Shown here in pieces: positions 34,294 through 46,330 of a DNA stretch of 64,000 nucleotides. The position numbers and the translations under genes are program-made. A model generated the notes under the pieces. The model was not told where the DNA came from. It searched no databases and worked only from the letters and a program-made list of their open reading frames with translations. Source of the DNA: Halocafeteria seosinensis (Eukaryota; Sar; Bigyra; Bicosoecida); assembly GCA_001687465.1 (NCBI GenBank), contig LVLI01000336.1:62001-126000 (forward strand). Direction: 5' to 3'. Position 1 is the stretch's first letter; the number at the start of each line of letters is the position of its first letter.

Positions 34294-37200
34294 ATGTCAG
34301 TGCTACAATGCGCTCAAACCATTGCTGAGAGCTTGGCATTGCAAGCGCCCCAGCACGGGTTACAGTTAGATGAAGCTGTTGAGCTACTTTCACAGGATAC
34401 AGTCTCCTCTTCCACAGCTACAGAGCGCCAGCAGGAGGATGAAGGCCGTTCGTACGTCCGTGCGCTTACTACGGGCGTCATTGAACAGCCTCATGACCTG
34501 TATAAGCAGGATTACTGGCGGGGACTGCTAGCCCAGGAGCCTCAAAGGAGGCATTTAATGCTAGCATTGGCGCTTCGAGAGGACATTCAGGTTCGTATAC
34601 GAGAACCTGAAAGAGGCAATACAGAAGAAGGACAGGACGCCTCTTGGGAAACTGTGGCGGCATTGATTCAATCGGAGGAATCGTTTGAAACTCGTAAGTG
34701 CACAGTCCAACTTTCACGCTCTGCTCTCCTGGATTCACGTAGAGCTCGATGACGCTGTATATGCAGTCTTATGTCGGATGGTCTTCTTACCATCGGAGGG
34801 TGCAGTGGCTGTGGAACGTGGGACGTCTCTTCCGGACGCAAAAATTGGAACTACCTCGCTGGAGATGTTATCGCTCGTGGCACAGGCGTACGTTGATGGT
34901 TATGGCTATGGCTAGCACGGACATGTTTTTTTTACTATTCAGTAATCTGTGTGATTGCTGTATGTTTTCAGTGGTCCCAAGGGGGTATCCGCCAAAGCTT
35001 TGATGGAAAAAATGGGAATCGACTCGAAGGCCGTGTTTTACCATGTTAGTCCTTGTTAGCCATCTGATGCTCGATACTTGCTTACCTTTGTCGATGCCCG
35101 CGACAGATGCTTCCGCTACTAGAGAGAGGGCTTGTCAACAAGAATACAGAGATGCAAGGCCGTTTGAATAGGTTCACACTCTTCCGATACAACCATACTG
35201 ATAACGTCAATAACACCACCAAGGCTGTATCTCAATTGGTGGATATTTTACGGGAAGTTTCTGGAAATGCCATTGTAAGCCCACGATGCACGTGTGTTCT
35301 GTTCAATCATCAAGTGATACCGTTTTAATTGTTACGCAGCGCGTTTCAGAAGCGTTGGAGATGCTAGCTCTGAACAGAACAGAAAAATCCAAGATTCGAG
35401 AGTACGTTTCTTCGACTCAGGTACGTTCTCTCGTGAACTAGTGTTACTGAATGGACCACTGCTATGCCCGTGTGCCACTTGCAGGATGCCACGTGCCCTA
35501 TTGAGACGGTTAGATTGAGAGAGTTATCTTCTGCGACTGCAGTCGGCGATGAAGAGGCGGACAATGATGACCATGCAGAGGGTGCTCTGGTTAACTGTTT
35601 CCGCCTGAAGCCCAATGCTCGAGAGGCGGGAACTGCCTCGTCTGAGCAGATTGACATTGGACCCAACTCCTTGGCCTCGTCGGATATCCTAAAAAGGCAA
35701 CTTCTGCCCAGCACGCAACCCTCGGGACAAGGCAGTTTATCGTCTGCTGCCTCTAAGCGCAGAAAAATCGGTCAAGTGAATTTTACCCAGGAAGCAATCG
35801 AGAGGATTACGCTAGCAGGGCCGGATGGGATACGATCTTCTGAGCTCCAACGGCAGCTGCGGGTGGGTGGAAAACTCTTCTACAGAATTCTGCTTGATCT
35901 ACGAAAACGATCTTCGGTCACTTCAGTACCCATTTCAGTTGGCAAACTCAATGAACAATGCTTGTTTTTGTCTTCGGAGATGGCAATGGCGAAGAAAAAT
36001 GGGACCGAATACCACCCTTCTACGGCAGACTCCCGCTTGATTGAATACCTTAGGGAAAACAGCAGTGTCTCCGATCAATATTCAACGACTAGAGATTCGA
36101 GAGTTGTGGTTTTGACAGAAAACAAGGTATGGGAGGTTGCTGAAAGTTTTACCAATGTTCAGCACTCTAGTACGCAATTTTGCAGAAGAAGAATCTTCGA
36201 GCACTAATAGAGTACACAGTCCGTAGGTGGAAGGTTGTACATCGCCATTTTCTGGGCAGTGTTGCTCGGGCATATGATGAGAGCGCATATAGCACTACCG
36301 TACGTGGTCCCAACTAATGCTTTGCTCTCGCATAAGACTCCAACGGAAGCTCTCCTTCGCAGATTGACAGGACTACGTTGCTCAATACACTAAGGCCCAT
36401 GGCCGCAGAAGGGAAACTGCTGCTTCACGAAGGAACCATATATCATCAAGCTTCGAACAAACCCTTGAAAATTCCCGTCGTAGCTGACCCGTCAGCGTCC
36501 GAAGAGGAGGTTGATGAATTTCTGAGAGGAAACGAGGAATGTCAACGTATCCATCCACGGTGGTATAGGGGATCCGTAAAATTGTTTAAGCTGCTAGGGA
36601 GAGGGAAATTGCCGTCAGTGGACCACGAGGAAGAAGTTTCGTCGGACTCGGAAGGTACGATTCAAGTCAAGTGGCTTAGGTGTCGCAACCGTGTAGTGTG
36701 GAGTACAAGTGTTGGTTCGCTCTATGCAGATGATCAACCAAATGACCGGGCTACAAAAATTCCAGAAGAAGGGAAAGTAGCATCGGTCGGAGCGTCCCGC
36801 TCCTTTTCTGTGACTGATACTGTCACTGGACGTGGTGAACAGACATCGTCGGTGGCACACGAGACAACTACTGCGCTGGTCTCGGACAGCAGTCAAAAAT
36901 CTGTTGTAACGAACGGGGACCATCTACAAGGCGAGCAGCTGGCACGTCTGACGGAGTCACGAATTCCGCTTCGGCTACAGAGCCTACAGAAACCTGCTGT
37001 TAGTTCTCGAATTTCCGGTCACACCACAGAGCGAATTTTAGCACCGTTGGTGAAGTGCCGAGGAGGAAAAGTTCTACGCGCAGCAGCACTACATTGCAGT
37101 ATCATACGCTATCTGCTCTCGAAGGCGAAGAGGTACCGACTCCCCTTGGATCGTTCGACTAGCTTTGACCTGAATGATTTCTTGTTACATTTTCGGGTTG

Positions 37201-39863
37201 TCGACTACATCCATATCGTCGGTATTGCCCCGGGCCGTGGAAATTTCGCATCTCTTGCGGAAGATATCAACGACTCAATGTGCCTCAAAGATCTTAGTGA
37301 GGATACCCAACGGTCGCTAATTGAACGGGGCAATCAGGTGTCCAAGCTACAAACGGTGGTAACGGTTTTGACGAGTCTCGGGATCCTGCAGAAGTCTCAC
37401 GAGCAGATAGATCTTGGGGCTCACCATAAATTTGCGGAAGTAATTTACAAAATCCACTCAACTCTATGGTTTCCATCAAAACAATCAGGGTCGAAATATA
37501 CACTGCGCAGGCTCGGGAAAAATCCACATAATGTGGAGGACGTCGTGTTGGATATCTCAAACGAAGCGGGGGTTATTCAATTCTGGCGTGACGTTTACAT
37601 TATCGCAAACTCAATTAGAACAAACTCGAAAATCTCGAAAGCGTTCTCAAACGACGATGGCAGTGGCGACCAAGACTCGTTTCAGTGCATGTATCTCCAC
37701 GGTGAAGATAAGAACAGACAGAATCCAATTTTAGGCTTTCCATCTCAGCAGCGTTTCAAAAAGCACCAAGAAGATGATGTTTTGAAGCTCTATTTTATGA
37801 ATGTCCAACGGTTTATTGATGTTGTCGTAAGGAAACTCTTCGTTCGAATGAAAGATTTTATGGCCAAATCCGCATGGATATCTCCATGCTCTGCCACGCG
37901 TGAAGGAAATGAGAAAAGACAGAGTCAGTTGCACGAAGGACAGACCTACAGAAAGCTGAAAGAGCTGGCCGAAATATTTGATAAGTACGTAGTAGACAAA
38001 TTAGTCGTAGATACAAGCGTACCGGAACTCACTAGTGCATTTGGTAATACCCAAGTTGAGGAAGATGCGCCCAGCAAGGAGGCGGTCAAGTCTGAACTAA
38101 AAAAGAGCAAAGAGGATTTTTCAATCTCTGGCTCAATTGTCCAGGGTCGGGGTAGCCGCTACAAAATCAAAGGAGAAGCGATGCCGTCGAATGTACCTGT
38201 AGCCGGATCGAATTTTATTGAACGAACAGCTGTCGATTGGAGCGCTAAAGAGGACTCTCTTCTGCTCCGCACCATCATGGGAACAGTGAACAAATGGAGG
38301 AACAACCCGTCTCCTGGCATTCCCACAGAAATTGACTTTGAGGTAGTAGAAGAAGCGGTTCTCACGTTATTTGGTGTCCAAACAGAATCAGTCTCAACGA
38401 TTCGACAACTGCTAAAGTTCCTTGATCCATATTGGACGTACATTGCACACAATCTGTGGGAACTCGAATCTACGTGTCGTCATCGATTTGTTTACCTAAT
38501 GGCTTCGTCTGACGAACTGCTGGCTGAAATGGTGGAACACCTGGAACACTCAGGTTTTACGTCGGCCGCCATCCCGACAAGTGAAACCGTGCAGAACCAT
38601 AGCGGTCATTCCAGATTATGCCCTTTACAGAATCACCACCTCGTGCAATGTTTGAGATGGATGTTTCACAACGAGAAAAGCGTTCTTTCGCTAAACAGCA
38701 AACCCGCCGGAGAAATCCCTCCAGAGCTGTACTCGCCCATGGACAAGCTCCTATGGTGTCAAACAATCAAGGATACGAAACCAAACAAAGCGATGTCCAT
38801 TCGGGGGAAGAGAGGGGAAGTGACCATTGGGAAACGATTCCAAAGCATGTTCCGAGATAGCTTGCTTTGGCTACACAAGCAAATCAAGGGAGATGTACAT
38901 TTGACAGACGGTACACAACTCCCAAGGACGTTTAAGCTCAGTGCGGCAAGCGAAGATACAGTACAGGACTCTCTGCCAGCAATTGTAGAACGATTTGCTC
39001 AAGACACAAACTGCTGCAGGCCTCTTCCCTCGAATCAGCCCCACACAGCGTCCCAAGCGGACGACGGTTCAGACCGAGCACTGACGCTGACTCAGCTGCT
39101 GGACCAGATTCAACAGGAATCATCCTTTGATGTGCATTTGGAGTTTGAAGAAAAACCTGGCTCGTCCTCAGAAGTTCCGCAGGAAGAACACCGTCGATAC
39201 TCTGAAGACAACGAGACTGCTCCTGGTACGGTGAAGGGGCGATGCCCTCACGGAGTTATGGATCTCGAGGACTCCATGAAGCTGGCCAGCCGTGATGTTG
39301 GGACGGATACACTTTTGAACTGGAACCGTAATGGTACAGGTTTCTTAGTGGCCGGAGCTACCAGCGTTGGTATACAAAGGGAGAGTGAATCCAGCTCTTC
39401 TGTTTCGGAACGCGAACTGGTAGACACTCTGCTGCATCCATCCGCACGTCGACTCAGTGGTTCAGAGCTTTGCAGCTTCCCTTCAACGCACATAGCAAAC
39501 TCCCTCTCCTTGGTACTCCTGTCGTGGATCTGGAGATACCCTGGCATTTCTGTGGAGAAGCTAGTGGAAGGTGTGGGCCTACTGTCTCGATTCGATGTAC
39601 ATATGCTCTTGTATGACCTTTTTCAGTGGAACCTCATACGAGCTACTCCGGTTTCGGTTGTCAATTCAGTGGCGGCCAGTCTCCGAAGAATTGAGCCCCT
39701 TCCCTCCTTGTTGCTGTATGAGCACTGTGCTCTGTTTCCATCCGCGCATGTCAAGGAAGCCCTGGATGCAAGTCCCTTTGTTACAAGCTATAAGCAAATT
39801 GCCGAAGAGTTATCCGATGATAAACACCCTCCAAACCAGAGCGCTCAGTCTTCCGCGGCGTAA
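34294..39863 (+). CDS. GTF3C1: TFIIIC largest subunit (GTF3C1 / tau138-like, B-block binding)
   Basis: Eight exons (34294-34693, 34743-34887, 34972-35044, 35107-35274, 35340-35420, 35485-36126, 36186-36299, 36363-39863) join in phase to 1,707 residues. A winged helix starts near residue 183 (GPKGVSAKALMEKMGIDSKA, VFYHMLPLLERGLVNKN), matching the B-block-binding domain. A second is near residue 400 (GPDGIRSSELQRQLRVGGKL). A third, TTLLNTLRPMAAEGKLLLHE near residue 546, matches the conserved GTF3C1 element ahead of the variable middle region. Later WSAKEDSLLLRTI is a Myb/SANT-like turn. TFIIIC recognises the tRNA-gene B box and recruits TFIIIB and Pol III in the nucleus. Length lies between yeast and human homologues. 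The first intron is only 49 nt. Confident on family, less so on every exon border. Confidence 0.82.
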
Positions 39864-40803
39864 TGGCACGCCATTGAGTTGAGTTGGTGTGTCGGGCGAT
39901 GTTTCATGCTTCGAAGATTCCATACATAAGGGGGGCGGGGTGGGTACTTTAGTGGCTGCTGCTGCAGCCAAATCAAACAAGCACAATTGCAAACACATGG
40001 TTGCCCAGCACCACCCGCTCACTTCAGTTTTTCAAGCTACAACATAAGTTCCTACATATCCTCGTTTCCGCACGTGCCACAACTGCTGTCCTGAGTCTTG
40101 CCACGGCGGGTTGAAGTAGTAGGTGCACTGCCACAGCGCCACGACAACTTCAACAATCTCTGTCACTCATTTCTTCGGGAAGATGGAGGAGACGTCTACT
40201 CACCATTATGTTTTTCCCCTGGTTCTGAACCGTAAGTGCGTTTAAAAGGTGCGTGTATGGGCATTCTGTCCCGTGGGAACTAAAGAACAGACCAGCTGGG
40301 GCAGACAGTGGGACCCTACAATCATTTCTGCCACCTTCCACTGGAAGAAAAGAACAATCTAGAAGCATCTAACCTCCGATTTGATAGTGTAGCAAGCCCG
40401 TAGAACACACTTTGTATCATTCTTGTTATACTAGACCTGCTTTCACGTAGATTTGTTTCTCGCTGGATCTCTTGTTTTACATTTTCTAGAGACCGAAAGA
40501 GCCGGCCACGGCTCCTCGGGAAAGGTTGAAGTGGGATATCTCATTGCTGTTTGAAGGGAGCATAGACGGCATTCCCGCGTCTAATTGGTGCTTAATCTCG
40601 AAGTATCAAGTGTCTAATATTCGGTAGGGCAAAAGTAACAGGAAAGACGCATGAATTACAGGAGGAGGAAGGCAAGATACGAGTAGCGTGGGAGAGGGTG
40701 CGTTGACGCTCCCGGGCTTTATCTTGCTTGATTTCATCACCTTTACGGGTGTATTTCGTGGAACTAGTACTAGACACTCCAGTATTCACTTAGGGCTACT
40801 ACA
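39864..40803. other. Intergenic, 5' flank of the PI4K-gamma gene
   Basis: About 0.9 kb with no supported gene on either strand. A 72-codon minus-strand ORF at 40368-40150 has an ATG but no other support. Confidence 0.45.
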
Positions 40804-43800
40804 ATGAGGATTCGAGTCAAATGGATCGATCGCCGAAATTCGATCGATGTCAACACCCATGCGTTCACGACGGTGGTGAACCTGAAACAAATTATCGCGC
40901 GAGAGACTGGAATGAATCTTCAGCAGTTTGTACGTCCTCTGTCACTTTTTTGGTTGCAATCCTATGTCATCGACTGACTGTTTACCCTTGCAGAGACTGT
41001 TTTTTCGAGGATGTGAGCTGGAAAGCAACCATAGATTGACGGATTTCGACATTGCGGATGGTAACTCCGTGTACCTGGCCGTCAAGGGTCCAATTAATGG
41101 CACTCCCGATATGGGCCTGGAGAGGTATGGAGCAGCGACGTGGACTCCCAAATTAGAAAGCCTTATGACGGATGTAAGTCGGATATATCTTATATTACGT
41201 CCGTTATTGATTTGATTGTGTAGCGGTGTCGAAGCAGGCTCGGAATGCTTTGTTCGCTGGAAAGAAGCCCCGGCTCTCCGAAGATGGAGAGGGAGGAACC
41301 TATTTCTTGAAGGGAGTTGATGATGAGTAAGTCAAAAACAGAGCCTTATTCGTTTTGAAATCCATTGAATTTTATTCGTGGTGGCTGCAGGTATATCTGT
41401 TGCTTCAAGCCTCAAGATGAAGAGGCGTTCGCTCCCAACAACCCCAAGTCATTCGTCGGAAAGCTAGGGCACTGCAGTCTTCGAAAGGGTATTCTTAGCG
41501 GCGAAGCATTTGAAAGAGAAATTGCTGCGTTCATGTTGGATCACAAGGGAATGGCAGGTGTCCCACACACTGGGCTGGTTGAAGCGTGGCATCCAGTATT
41601 CAATAACAATCGTGGAAAAATCACTGCGAATATCCAAGGGGCAATAACGGACGAACGTAGCAGTCCAGATGTCTCTTCGTCCCCAGACAAGCCTACTGTA
41701 GAAAGGAAAATTGGTTCACTGCAGGAATTTGTCAAGTATGACAGTATGGTGGGTGACTGGGCACCGAATAAATTCCCAGTAAAAGAAGTGCAGAAAATCG
41801 CTATTTTGGATATGCGCCTGTTAAATACTGATAGAAATGACGCTAACGTTCTACTAAAGTGGGTGCCGGGTGAAAATGGCGAACAGGTCCCCTTCCTCAT
41901 CCCAATCGACCACGGTTACTGTATGCCGGATAACTTGGAGGTTGCATGGTGTGATTGGGTGTGGTTTGGATGGCCTCAAATTCGCGAACCAATCGATCCC
42001 GAGCTTAAGGAATACGTTCGAAATCTTGATATTGAAAGAGATATCCGATATCTTCGTTCCCAACTAAGTATTCGGGAAGAGTGCTTGCAGAATATTAGGG
42101 TGACTGGGACTGTGTTGAAAACGGGAATAGAGGCTGGCCTGAATCTGTACGATATTGCATGTATTCTTTGCCGGCAAGAGCTAGACACTCCATCTCCGGT
42201 GGAATGTCTCGTAGATCGAGTGAACCGTATCTCTAAAGAATTTGAGTATGAACATCCCGATCAACTGCCAGAGTTTTTGGAGATCTCTTCGTTTTCCCCG
42301 AAAGAAGTGGAGGAGTCAAGCTCTACAGGAACCCCAGCTGAAAGTATGTCCAACCGAGAGAATTCCGCACCGGGGGAAAAGAAGGCTGTGGACTTCGATC
42401 CCGAAGAGTCGGAACATTCCGCAGAGGGACAGGGGAAGGATTTGGGGCAGGATGAAAAGGGTGAGGCAGCGGAGACTCAACAGGACACAGGGGGCTTGTA
42501 TAACTCCAAGGATGCAAAGGACACTCACGACAGCGAAGACAAGAACAGCGAGGGATATGAGGAGGAACAGGACGACCTCTTCTTACCCCCGACACCCTCC
42601 CGTAAGCCAATAGAAGCCAGCCTGAGGATCGAGCTCCCTAGCCTTGATGACATTCTGCATTCGCCTCTTCCTCCTTCTCCTGTTTATTCGGAACACACTG
42701 ACAAGGGACACGCTTCAGAAGAGGAGCTGCTGGATAACCAGAGTCGCAGGAGAGGGCGTACGCTGTCGCGAGAATCAAACTCCTCTTCCGGCGCTACAAC
42801 CCCAGAGCGAGCGCAAAGCAAACTCCCAGACTCATCGCCCCTGAAACTGAACCGTTCAACTCTGGTGGCATTGGCAGCTGCCTCAGCCAAGGCGGCGGCT
42901 AGAGCCGCCGCTGCCATCCCGGGAAGGCAAAGCGCCCGAATTGATGTGCGGAAATTTGTAAAAGTTCCTAGACTTGTTGACGCCTCGGATAAGCTCCGCA
43001 CAAAGACAGGGTTGGTTCTGTGTATTGGTACTGCTATGAGCACGGATGCGCACCTTTTGCGCCCAATAGAGCAGCATGACCATCAAACTACTTCAACGAA
43101 CGATAAGGTGATTCAAGGAGATCCGAAACTGTCCAGATACGATAGCGTTGCCAGTCGAGAAGGCGAAAAGAGTCCTCGCTCGGGCAAGAGTGATAGCTCT
43201 TCTTTGTCGCGACCTGCTGGCGCAGTGACCGCCGTTTCCGTATCGTGCATTTGGGGTGGTCGGCTAACTACAGTGGTAGTCACCCCCCAAGGTCGGGACG
43301 TCGTATTTCTAACAGAATCTGAAACTGATAATGCCCTCGGTCAGGCTGTTGCAGCTGCGCTGTCAGCGGCAGCCACCGCGCGACTGTCGCTTTTGGAGTC
43401 TACAGCGTTAGGACTGCGTAAGGCGGCAACTATGCCTTCTGATGGGAGTGATGCTGGCTCAACGAAACTGAGCTCGATGTACACTGAAGAGGTAAACGAT
43501 TCTCAGAGTGTGTCAGCGTCATCTCAAGAGAACTGCTGGTATACCGAGCGGCCGCTAATGCGCTGCTTGTTGGCTTCTATCAAGGAGTTTACGGGCCAAT
43601 CGTATATTCGGCCTGAGTCTCACTTCTATTCGTATCTAAGTGGTATTAATGAGAACTGGAATGGCATCAATAGCGATGATGATGTTGGTAGCGTCCGTCA
43701 GGAGGTGGAGCTTGGGGGTATCAATGGTGACACTTTTTTGGAGAATGGAGAAGCTTGGGATGTGTCAGCTGGCTCGCCAACGCTGTCGAGGAGAAATGTT

Positions 43801-45879
43801 CCGCTAGCTTCCGCTCAAAGTGCGCCGTTGGATCCAGTGAAAGCCGATATGCATGCAATTCCAAGTCTGGATCTGGAGCCCTCTGGATTTACTACCACTG
43901 ACCAGAAGAACGCTGGAGGGAAAGGAACGATGTATGCTTCAGATGCCCCTAGTGACGGAACTATGAAGCCTCACACGATGCGAAGACAGGTACATCGTAG
44001 TCAGTTCCGTAAGGGAGCACGGCAGCGTAGCTATAGTTTCCACGGAGACTCCCCCGTTCACGAAGAGGATGCAGCAGATAACGATGCGAACAAAAGGTCG
44101 TCGCAAGAGCGGCGACAGAATCATCATAAGAATCAAAAACGTCGGTCAAAGCAGAAGCGTTTGGGCCAGAGAGTCGAGGCAGCTTCCAAGTGGTTGGGCA
44201 GCGAGACGGTCAGATTGGAGAAAACATCCTCTTATACGAACTTTGATGATACCCAGCTTCCAGAATCTGACGTTTTGGTAAATTCCCATTCGACATATAT
44301 CCAGGAAAATTCCAGCACGCCGGGAGCGGGAAACAGGCCTGCGCGTAGACAGACAAAGAGCTCCAATGCTCCTCGAAAAAGGCTCTTTCGCAACAATGCG
44401 TTCGCACCGGACGCTCTGAACGAGAATCATGCGGAAGGCAAAGACAGTAACGATCTTAGCAGGGGCTCTACCGGGAAAGCGAAACGATTCGGCCAAGCAG
44501 ATAGAACAGACTCTGTTGTACGTGAATCTGGAAGTAGATTCGTTGGGTATGATGGAGTCAACAGGGCTGTGCTAGCCCGACAGCGATCATATGAAAATGA
44601 CGACTCAAACCCGTGCACATCCTCCAAGGGTGGGGGTAACCCTGACAGATTGGCTAGCACTGGGCATGGAAACAAATCCTCGGGTGAGTCGAAGTTTTCT
44701 ATCGCCATGGTGCCTATATCTGGCGGAGGTCTGTCTATCGGAAAGGATGAAGAATCGAAGGTGAAGCAGGAGAGTGATGATCCGGTTGAAAACTTTGATC
44801 TATCTCCGCTCAACGTAGTAGTTACAGTTTTGGGCCCTTCTCCAGCCCGCCCAGACCCCAGTATGACCGATGAGTCCTTGGTACTGGCCGCACAAAGAAT
44901 GGGCCAACGTGCTGGGCAAGAAGCCCTACAAGAAGCGGGGTATCCGGAAGAGGTTCAGCACGAGAAAGAGGGTTCCGCTTATCATATGAATGGAGGCTGG
45001 CATGCGAGCGTTTCCGTATCCGGAAACGCGGCTAAAACTGGTTCCATAGCTTTACAAAACGTCGATGGTACACCGCCTCGTAGTGAAGAAGATAACAATA
45101 GGAGTGACAACGAAGTCCCGAGGAACAGTTCCAACGAGAGCTCGACTTCTGAGTCAAATCAGGAGGTCGAAGGAATACTGAAGAAATCGAAACAACCCTG
45201 GAAGCCTCGTTGGAAACGAGAAGGTTTTAGGAATCCCAGTCCGGAAGCCCGTCCTCCTCCAGAAACTGACGACAGTGTGTTAGACAATAGTCCGCCGAAG
45301 AGTGTAGAAGCATCTCCGGGGAGCAGTTCTGGGAATGATGGGATCGGATTTGATCGAGCTAGCCCGGGGGAACTTAATCCGGAGAGTTTGCCACCCACTG
45401 CCATCGATAGAACATTCAACGCGCCGCGAACTAGGAACGCCATGAAGCGTAGCATCATTACCTACGTTGGTGGACACGGTACATCGGACGATACAGAAAG
45501 TTCAGTGGGCAAAGGCTCAAAGCAGAGGAGTGGCGAAGATGTTGTTACAAAATTCAGAGGGATGTCTGTGAAAAAAAACATAAGCAGAACAGCGTCGTAC
45601 TCTTCAGGATTGGCAAAAAAAGACCGTAAGACTAAGCTTTCTGATCAGGATAGTTCTTCCCGGCGTTTCGCGTTTGGCAAACAAAGTAAGTTTTTCGGTC
45701 AAGAACGCGATGTGGTTAGTCCTGATTCCGAAGGCGCTGAGAACGCTCAAGAAACCAAATCAACGAAGGTGAACGTCGGGGCAATTTGGAGCCCCTTTTT
45801 CAAGAGCTGCTTCGAAAAACAATTGCGTATTTTCTTGGAGAATAAGTCCAAGAACTTACTAGGAGGGACGATGGTATAA
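40804..45879 (+). CDS. Ubiquitin-like-domain phosphatidylinositol 4-kinase gamma-type kinase with long tail
   Basis: Exons 40804-40929, 40994-41173, 41238-41326 and 41391-45879 encode 1,627 residues. Residues 1-80 form a ubiquitin-like fold (LKQIIARETGMNLQQ, FRLFFRGCELESNHRLTDFD). The kinase at about 132-435 carries DEEAFAPNNPKSFVGKLG, the catalytic NTDRNDANVLLKW and the metal-site IDHGYCMPD, the pattern of plant PI4K-gamma (UbDK) proteins. Some plant members phosphorylate proteins rather than lipid. The remaining ~1,190 residues are mostly disordered, Ser/Asp/Glu/Arg-rich, with a short Ala-rich helix (AAASAKAAARAAAAIPG) and two ordered islands near GAVTAVSVSCIWGGRLTTVV and LSPLNVVVTVLGPSPARPD. 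The extended tail is unusual for the family. The third exon acceptor (AAGCAG at 41237) was chosen for phase. Confidence 0.88.
42892..42911. repeat. 9-bp GC-rich palindrome inside coding sequence
   Basis: GCGGCGGCT, a 2-base spacer and AGCCGCCGC form a perfect inverted repeat within the Ala-rich segment of the PI4K-gamma-like gene. It may be a by-product of Ala codon choice. Confidence 0.6.
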
Positions 45880-46330
45880 TGCCGACTTCCGTGCAAAAGG
45901 TATGTTGGTAGATAATCCAACAGCAGGTCAATTAGTTAGTCGGCACACACCCTCTACTTGAACCACCCATCTCTCGGTACACATTTGCAAAGAGAGCAAC
46001 GTATAAACAAACAGGGGGATAGCGGCGTGTAAATTTCATACAAGGAGGAAACAAATAGCGTCGTTTCGTCATAGCTCAGAGCCAAAGAAACTAAATGTGT
46101 ACACCACAATACCCCATGAATGCAAGAAAGCAGAAAAAGCCGCATCCGTATTCAAGCTACTTCATCTCGCTTTTTTGCGGAGATCCCATGAATTGTTCTT
46201 CATACATACACATGCTTCCCGGGATTGTTATTTTTTTCTCTTTGCGCTTTTGTCCCAAGTTGAATCGAACTCAATACAGCTTACCTTCTGTTTGTGTGTG
46301 TTAGCCCTGGTCAACGCCACGATACGAACG
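45880..46330. other. Intergenic, 5' flank of the aminopeptidase gene
   Basis: The region upstream of ATG 46331 is open in the same frame back to 46097 but has no ATG there. It is T-rich with a TTTTTTTC tract near 46230. No other feature was seen. Confidence 0.45.
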
